Assembly: GCA_937888775.1 (NCBI GenBank)
Contig: CALAQT010000149.1
Location: 1-64,000, forward strand
Direction: 5' to 3'
DNA: 64,000 nucleotides
Source: an uncultured Actinomycetes bacterium
Lineage (GTDB): Bacteria > Actinomycetota > Thermoleophilia > Solirubrobacterales > Solirubrobacteraceae
Shown: in pieces, positions 59,501 to 64,000 of the stretch
Position numbering within the stretch: position 1 is the stretch's first letter
Layout of the letters: the number at the start of each line of letters is the position of its first letter
Position numbers and translations under genes: made by a program
The notes under the pieces: generated by a model
What the model was told of the DNA's origin: nothing
The model's database searches: none
What the model saw: the letters and a program-made list of their open reading frames with translations, nothing else

Positions 59501-62055
59501 ACCGTCATCATTAGTCGAAGCATCACAGCCGGCAGCGCGGGGTCGCCGTCCCTGAGTATTTCCTCTACATCGCGCTGCGCTTGAAGAGACTCACCTGCCC
59601 TTAGCTCCGGCCGCAGCCTTACCCTGAGCCGCACGGCCCCGACCAATAACGCCAGATATACATGTTCGAGGCTCAACTCCGCCACCATGTTTTGGTCCTC
59701 GACGCTCTGCAGATCCCGCATCCCCACGACGATTAGCGGACGCAGCACGTCTCGCATGGAGTACTTCTGTAGGTTTGGCGCAAGTCGAGCAGCGATTTGG
59801 CGGGAGTCCGAAAAGGTTAGGACCTTGCGCCCACGCAATGGCGCAAAGTCTGTCCTTGGTTGACTAGGCGATTGAACCTGCAACTGACGCGTAATTAGCG
59901 CCTGGAATGGCTCATCGCCCTTAGTTTGATGATCCTGTACGGAAGTACGGTTGAAGCCAGCGGCCAAGCCGCAGACACCACAAGGCCGAAACTCTCCGGG
60001 ATGGTCGTCGTTACGAGGTGGCACCGCCGGGGCCCGGCCAAGTCGCAGAAACACCTGGCGGTTCCGCTCCCCCAGCGCTCTCGGATTCAACCGCCCCGTA
60101 ATCAGATCCAGCTCGGCCGGCTCGACGTGATCGCGAAGGGGATCCTCCAGACAGAGGTCGAGGGGCTCTAACTCGTCCGCAGACCTGCCTGAGGAAGCAA
60201 AGGCGCGCCCGCGTTCAGCCCACAGGTACTGGGGGGTGGCGAGATCGTCTGTGTAGGCTCTGGCGTAAGCGGAACCGCACTGGCGGCACGTGTAGAGCTC
60301 AAACACGCGCGCGCCACACGTGCACACGTCCCGCGGCTGCGCGAAGAGCATGCCAACAGGTCCCCCCCGCTCCTCCTCCTGAAGGCCCGTACACGCTCGG
60401 TCTAGACACGCCCAAAGACCGGCTAGACCACGAAACATGCTATGGACACGACAAGGCAGTAGGCCCGGTTCCGAATCGGATCTGCGCGCCACACTGCCCA
60501 ACGCGACTAATACGGTCAATGCGACGTCAACACTCTCGGACCGGGGCGTTTCAAACACGTCTCCGGCGAGTGCGGCAAGCGGAAGTGCCTGCCGCATCGT
60601 GAGATTTACCAATCGAGACATCGGGGGGAACTCAGCCAGTGCGTCATGAAGGGCGCGTTCGACGGGACCTTCCTCGCTCACGCCGCGATAACGCAGGAGG
60701 GGAGCAACGGTCTCAAGCCTTTCGCTATTAGTGGTTGCGTCATAGAAAGAGCTCAACGAAATGGCTGCGAGTACTGTGGCGTCTGCCGCGGAGCCCTTTC
60801 CAGAATCGGGTCGCAAAGCCAGTTCCCCACCGATGGTCTCGAAATCCGCTGGCTGTTTACCTGAAAGCTCCGCAGCAAACACCTTGGCACGTGCGTCATC
60901 TGTGAAGCTCGCGCTGGTACATATCACCTGCACCCGATCGGGGGTCAACCCGAGTCGTGCCCGCAGGCGGCGGAGCAGTAGCCCAACCTCAGCGCCGGCC
61001 GCCCCTCGATACAGATGTGCCTCGTCTACTACCAGCACAAACGTGTCATCCGGATGTCTTGCGAGCCAATCTCGCGTCGCATCGAAGATGGGACGCTCTA
61101 AAGGTCGCATCAACATGTACTCCAGCATGGAGTAGTTGGTAATCAGCACATCCGGAGGCGATTCCAACACTTCATGTCTGGTGAGCAATTCGGAGTCCTC
61201 CGGAAGCGTGACCGCGCGGACAAAGCGTCCTTGCGGACCCTGCCACCGACTCCCCTTCGTTCCGTACCACGCACGCAGGTCAGCCTTCGCGGGCCACTTG
61301 CCCTTCGCTCTCAAGTGGCTAATCAGCCTTTGAGCTCGGTCGAATTCAGTCGACTCGCTGTCAGCCGCTGTCTCCAGAAGGTCAAGGTAGAACCGCTCAA
61401 TCGGCAGCAGCCGCTCCTGGTCGCGCTTTGCCGTGCGGACCCCTGGGTAAAGCGTTCGGCTTGTATAGCGTGCAAAGCGTGCAGGTCTACCGCCCCACGC
61501 AGTGAACTTGGCCACCATCCGTGGATCGCCCATCATGAGGCGCAGACGGCCGAGTTGATCGTTGACCAAGGCGTTCATTGGGTACAGCAGGATCGCGCGT
61601 ACACCTGGCATTCCGAACGACTCGGGGCGGTCTCTGGCTTCAACCGCCAGCTTGCCCAGTATCGGGAGGAGAAACGCCTCCGTCTTGCCGGATCCCGTAC
61701 CAGTGGTCACGACCAAACTGCGCTTCCCGCGGAGTGACGACCTCAGAGCTGCGGCTTGATGGCTGTACGGGGGGTCGAATATGAGCGGGCCATTTTCCGC
61801 ATCGCTAGCCGACATCGCCTCAAATAAATCCGTTGCAGCTGAGGGAAGCTCAAGATCACGGAAAGCCTTGCCTGGTACGTACCGCGGCGTGCTCTCTAAG
61901 TACGGAACCTGGTACGTGACACCTTCCTCATCAAGCAGGCGTTTCCGTTGCTGTACAAGAGTAGGGGCGCCAATATGGTAAGCGGCCTCAATGTATTCTC
62001 GTAGCGCCTCACGGATCTCCCCAATGGTCTCGGTGATCGTTGTCTGACTAGCCAT
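56521..62055 (-). CDS. large DEAD/DEAH helicase with DUF1998-type zinc domain
   Basis: The ATG at 62055 overlaps the previous stop by eight bases; an earlier ATG (62115) would overlap by 68. The 1844-aa product is a superfamily 2 helicase: Walker A TTGTGSGKTEAF (about 117-128), DEAH box VVDEAHLYRG, and motif VI region GRANYQQRSGRAGRRGN. A zinc ribbon (CTCGARVFELYTCRQCGSAY) lies in the middle. The end carries the DUF1998 cysteine set CPANCDRSCYRCLRRFG then FEHELLDRH. Size and layout resemble the helicases of DISARM and Druantia systems. It most likely translocates on DNA in antiphage defence with the coupled nuclease. Confidence 0.85.
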   Translation of the reverse strand: MASQTTITETIGEIREALREYIEAAYHIGAPTLVQQRKRLLDEEGVTYQVPYLESTPRYVPGKAFRDLELPSAATDLFEAMSASDAENGPLIFDPPYSHQAAALRSSLRGKRSLVVTTGTGSGKTEAFLLPILGKLAVEARDRPESFGMPGVRAILLYPMNALVNDQLGRLRLMMGDPRMVAKFTAWGGRPARFARYTSRTLYPGVRTAKRDQERLLPIERFYLDLLETAADSESTEFDRAQRLISHLRAKGKWPAKADLRAWYGTKGSRWQGPQGRFVRAVTLPEDSELLTRHEVLESPPDVLITNYSMLEYMLMRPLERPIFDATRDWLARHPDDTFVLVVDEAHLYRGAAGAEVGLLLRRLRARLGLTPDRVQVICTSASFTDDARAKVFAAELSGKQPADFETIGGELALRPDSGKGSAADATVLAAISLSSFYDATTNSERLETVAPLLRYRGVSEEGPVERALHDALAEFPPMSRLVNLTMRQALPLAALAGDVFETPRSESVDVALTVLVALGSVARRSDSEPGLLPCRVHSMFRGLAGLWACLDRACTGLQEEERGGPVGMLFAQPRDVCTCGARVFELYTCRQCGSAYARAYTDDLATPQYLWAERGRAFASSGRSADELEPLDLCLEDPLRDHVEPAELDLITGRLNPRALGERNRQVFLRLGRAPAVPPRNDDHPGEFRPCGVCGLAAGFNRTSVQDHQTKGDEPFQALITRQLQVQSPSQPRTDFAPLRGRKVLTFSDSRQIAARLAPNLQKYSMRDVLRPLIVVGMRDLQSVEDQNMVAELSLEHVYLALLVGAVRLRVRLRPELRAGESLQAQRDVEEILRDGDPALPAVMLRLMMTVANQPPPESLRRALNDALLERYYGLQALALGSLAERTSIRDRLVTELPQLGSQAQTSAQKLALVRYWLNEWSDPGVWFTWMSPPNWWLVPRGVGPHSGKFTHLGRWLDACGIKRDFERTWLPPLLRSFCEVTPDRKHRMLARNLTLDVADGWATCLVCRATQRPFPGPSRCVSCGRDTVEAIDPDADPVFSARKGYYRGSTRRALEIPPRPPMSVIAAEHTAQLSAANPAEVFSKAEEHELLFQDIDLGPGSAGEDRFAIDVLSCTTTMEVGIDIGALSGVALRNMPPGRANYQQRSGRAGRRGNSVATVVAFGSSDTHDEHYFREPDGMISGAVDDPFLTLDNEEIVKRHVTAFLLQRYHQTQLPDIRPDAQSAYLFEVLGKVKDFLDAESPLSRRGFEAWMRSEEPQLRAELDDWIPGQLAAPERKRLLESFVSGTLAAVDEALGNEGEANEAPSPGDPPVEDPAERDEQVPETGEERQDPSRANTFLLDRLLYKGALPRYAFPTDVVAFHVFDIERSTGYRHAYQYAPSQGLATALTQYAPGKEVWIDGKLWTSGALYSPISSDRREAWMNRRWYFECSVCHFARTVPHESAHAGDTQNCPACKGIATFGEAKNWVRPPGFAHPYSLPEGTSPDDAPATSYATRAKLVASGPSEGGEWTQVADGLRHHYRHDRLLVSNTGPRQEGYSYCTRCGLIEPTANPVGHVSAPHTKPYPDRRNPECPGGGSTRGLVLGTDFFSDILLVSMTVQRPLVLRPGYLSNDVALRTLCEALTIASTRALGIATDEIQAEHRPALTEGGGAGGEAEIYLYDTLPGGAGFTRRIGEMGRSLYDGALRILEDCPANCDRSCYRCLRRFGNRFEHELLDRHVGATLLRYLLFGDDPGLTPERVSQAEDRLFHDVLRLGMEGVRVDRRVPFDVPGIGRIEAPILVRTGSRELIVAIHGPLTPGYLGTSELRDAAEYGSTRVVPIDELLVSRNLPQATLMVRNALN

Positions 62056-63163
62056 CACCGCGCACCCCACCGCTCGGAACCTCATCCACCTGGAGCCAAA
62101 GCGACTGCGCAGCAAACTTCATTTCCTGCTCCACCTCGTTGGCGTCCATCTCGTACGCAAGCAGCGACGAGCTTCTTCCGCGCTCAAGTACTGCACCAAA
62201 TAGATCCCAGCGGCGCTGGAGCCATCTGGGTAGGGGCGTCTGAACCTCGAGGACGACACGGTGGTCGTCACCGCCGGCAGGGCGCACCGTCAACCGCTGC
62301 GGATGACCCGCCAAGCTGTCCTTCGCCGCCGCTAAGCGCCACGCCTCATCACAGCCACGTCCCATATCCGGATCCAAAGGCAGGTCAACGAGTCCTCCCA
62401 CGCGTCCGCCAGAAATCGCCGCATAGCACCATAGGTCTGAGCCAAACTCCTGCGGTCGTCGGGCGACAAATCTACCATTGTCGCGAGGCTCGGGAACGCG
62501 CCATCGACCAACGTAGTAGTCGATGGGCCTACTGACGTCGAGTATCCGCACACCGGGGACATCGTCACAGCCGCCGGCCGCCACCAACTTAGCGTCGTAC
62601 ATCGCCTGGCACGCAGCGGCCGCACCGGGCCGCGGTGCGCGAAGCCACCAATCTTCTGGTATCTCGACCAACCCATAATCAGCCAAGAGGGCGGCCAAGT
62701 CTTCGCCGGGCCTTGGGCCAATGCGCCTTGTATGGCCTCTGTACTCCACATAACGCCAAAGTCCTTCGCCGACCAGCGGCACCGAGTCCGGACGGACTCC
62801 AATCAGCACGCATCCACCGCCGCCGCGCTTAACAAATCCAGGCGGCCCGAGATACAACTCCCTAGCAATTGTCCGCTCGGGTCGACCGTTGTATTCAAGC
62901 AAGTCACCATAGCCGACGAGTGCATCTAAGGTCTCTTGGACCCGTTGCTTCAAACCCTCGCGCTCTTCAACTAGATCCCCCAGCAGACCCTCAACTTCAT
63001 TGAGGAGTGCCAGCGGGCGGACAGGGCATCGTAACGAGGCCGCCCGCCGTATCGCGGCCGCGTAAACTTCGCCGGACGAGATTGGGAAGGCATCGGACGA
63101 TAGCCCGAGCCCTTCCACACATAGCCGCGCTGCGGCTGAGCGCTCCACGACCTCTAGAACCAC
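62048..63163 (-). CDS. defence-operon protein of unknown function (371 aa)
   Basis: Starts at GTG 63163, inside the end of the upstream gene (10-base overlap), and ends eight bases inside the helicase gene. No membrane segment is seen. Notable stretches are KRGGGGCVLIGVRPDSVPLV, VEYRGHTRRIGPRPGEDLAA and PLPRWLQRRWDLFGAVLERG. No known domain is recognised. Its place between an unknown protein and the helicase makes it a core part of the same system. Confidence 0.7.
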   Translation of the reverse strand: MVLEVVERSAAARLCVEGLGLSSDAFPISSGEVYAAAIRRAASLRCPVRPLALLNEVEGLLGDLVEEREGLKQRVQETLDALVGYGDLLEYNGRPERTIARELYLGPPGFVKRGGGGCVLIGVRPDSVPLVGEGLWRYVEYRGHTRRIGPRPGEDLAALLADYGLVEIPEDWWLRAPRPGAAAACQAMYDAKLVAAGGCDDVPGVRILDVSRPIDYYVGRWRVPEPRDNGRFVARRPQEFGSDLWCYAAISGGRVGGLVDLPLDPDMGRGCDEAWRLAAAKDSLAGHPQRLTVRPAGGDDHRVVLEVQTPLPRWLQRRWDLFGAVLERGRSSSLLAYEMDANEVEQEMKFAAQSLWLQVDEVPSGGVRGDG

Positions 63164-64000
63164 GGAAAGCCCCTATACGGGAAGCTCGTTGCGGTGTCGA
63201 GGGATGTTCGGTGGCAGGCGAGAACGAGGAAGCGAGCTGTGCGAACCAATACCGGAAATTCCAACGCTAACGTGAGGGCACGTGTCACGCCGTCGCCCGC
63301 CCAACCAAGGGCAGTGTCAGGCCGACTCGCAAGACGCAGAACGAAACTCGCCAACCAATCGGCGTTCGACATCACCTCGCGGCGGGCGTGGATGTCTTTA
63401 AGCACCCGGGCGAGAGCATCAATTCGTGGCCCTACGCCTCCTTCGGCCAACGCAGTCGCGCGCCGCCTGAGCCCGTCGTCGACCAGGGACGAGACCCCGG
63501 CGAGCGAGACAAGCCTATTCAATTCGGATACCGTCTCCGGTTGCTCGTCTTCAACTCTACGTTCAAACGTACCCCAGTTTGGGCCGCCGATACTCGATGC
63601 AACCGTGATCGCCAGCCACCTAAGCGTGGCGTCTCGCTGGTGGTAGGCTAGTACATTCCCCGGCAACTGGGCGCTGGCCCACAAACGAGACACACTCATC
63701 CAGTCAACCAAGGCTTGCGCAGATCGTGGCTTGGTCGCCAAGGCGGGGGGCTGTCTCAGTGCACCCAACTCTGTCAGGCGTCGGACCGTGGGTGCCAGAA
63801 CGATGCTCGTCTGGCATTGGGCCTCCTGAGCGATGAGAAGGCCCCCGGTCCCGGACCTGTACGTGTTCTGCTTATCCAGTTGCACCGCGACCCCCACATC
63901 AGGGCGCCGAAATGAGTACGACGTGACCACCGGGTCCGCAGCCTCGAGATTATCCACCAACCGGGCGAAGTCACCATTGTGGTCCGATCCGACTGCCCAT
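63154..64000 (-). CDS. defence-operon protein of unknown function, cut by window edge
   Basis: The frame is open to the right edge (64000), so the start lies outside the window; the seen part begins AVGSDHNGDFARLVDNLEAA. It is a soluble, helical protein with VTSYSFRRPDVGVAVQLDKQ, LVDWMSVSRLWASAQLPG and a C-terminus RTARFLVLACHRTSLDTA. No family is recognised. It overlaps the next gene by 10 bases and so belongs to the helicase/nuclease operon. Confidence 0.65.
   Translation of the reverse strand, partial: WAVGSDHNGDFARLVDNLEAADPVVTSYSFRRPDVGVAVQLDKQNTYRSGTGGLLIAQEAQCQTSIVLAPTVRRLTELGALRQPPALATKPRSAQALVDWMSVSRLWASAQLPGNVLAYHQRDATLRWLAITVASSIGGPNWGTFERRVEDEQPETVSELNRLVSLAGVSSLVDDGLRRRATALAEGGVGPRIDALARVLKDIHARREVMSNADWLASFVLRLASRPDTALGWAGDGVTRALTLALEFPVLVRTARFLVLACHRTSLDTATSFPYRGFPWF

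Overview
The window is 64 kb of high-GC DNA with many GTG starts and good Shine-Dalgarno sites. Its families (DUF1206, DUF1345, DUF6131-like, CsbD, GbsR/MarR, ISAzo13, IS256 and actinobacterial-type IS5 elements, a G1 glutamic peptidase, a sigma-like factor) point to an actinomycete or a close relative such as a soil Thermoleophilia- or Dormibacterota-type organism. No rRNA or other marker fixes the taxon. The segment reads as a patchwork genomic island. Ordinary backbone blocks are interrupted by transposon scars, fragments of tRNA-Gly genes, frameshifted genes and several defence-like cassettes.

Layout. 0.1-0.6 kb: the C-terminal half of a TIR protein. 0.6-1.45 kb: non-coding scar with 21-bp repeats and a tRNA-Gly(GCC) 3' fragment. 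1.45-6.65 kb: membrane and stress block (DUF6131, PLD family, two PAP2 phosphatases, DUF1345, DUF1206, CsbD). 7.0-7.9 kb: tRNA-Gly 3' half joined at the anticodon loop to a 188-bp element end, then an IS3 scar. 8.1-10.05 kb: CAP12-type TIR-like protein plus a zinc-ribbon partner. 10.2-19 kb: IS5, IS21 and ISAzo13 scars around small genes (GbsR regulon, two GNATs, a secreted protein, a lipoprotein). 19.5-25.3 kb: membrane proteins, a HAD phosphatase, DeoC/PfkB. 25.4-28.4 kb: large patatin-like protein. 28.6-29.6 kb: intact IS5-family element beside a degenerate tRNA-Pro. 30-34.3 kb: Mrr-like nuclease and small genes.

34.3-40.8 kb is the most unusual part. On the minus strand lie a phosphoribosyltransferase, an overlapping 1046-aa protein (DprA/SLOG fold, two zinc ribbons, long helical part with a HEPN-like RNxxxH motif), a broken HNH-like gene and a Swt1-like HEPN protein. 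Divergent from them is a small operon led by a ribbon-helix-helix / coiled-coil / zinc-ribbon / membrane-anchor protein, with a palindrome inside its promoter. I read this as a candidate nucleotide-sensing, RNase-effector defence locus. 41-44.6 kb: integrase tail, hypotheticals, an XRE regulator. 45-46.7 kb: secreted G1 peptidase and lipoprotein. 46.8-48.1 kb: IS256-family element. 48.2-50.1 kb: AlbA_2/Schlafen-type protein, PHP remnant, intact tRNA-Gly(TCC). 50.1-54.97 kb: second copy of the 188-bp repeat, broken DUF2971 gene, a 35-aa peptide, a HTH-like/HNH gene pair, a sigma-like factor and a YjzC-like peptide.

55-64 kb holds a second defence-like operon on the minus strand, running off the right edge: two unrecognised proteins, an 1844-aa DUF1998-type superfamily 2 helicase and a Cas4/RecB-like nuclease, all with overlapping ends. 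The tRNA-Gly pieces, the 43-kb-spaced repeat and the many scars suggest repeated integration and decay at glycine tRNA genes.
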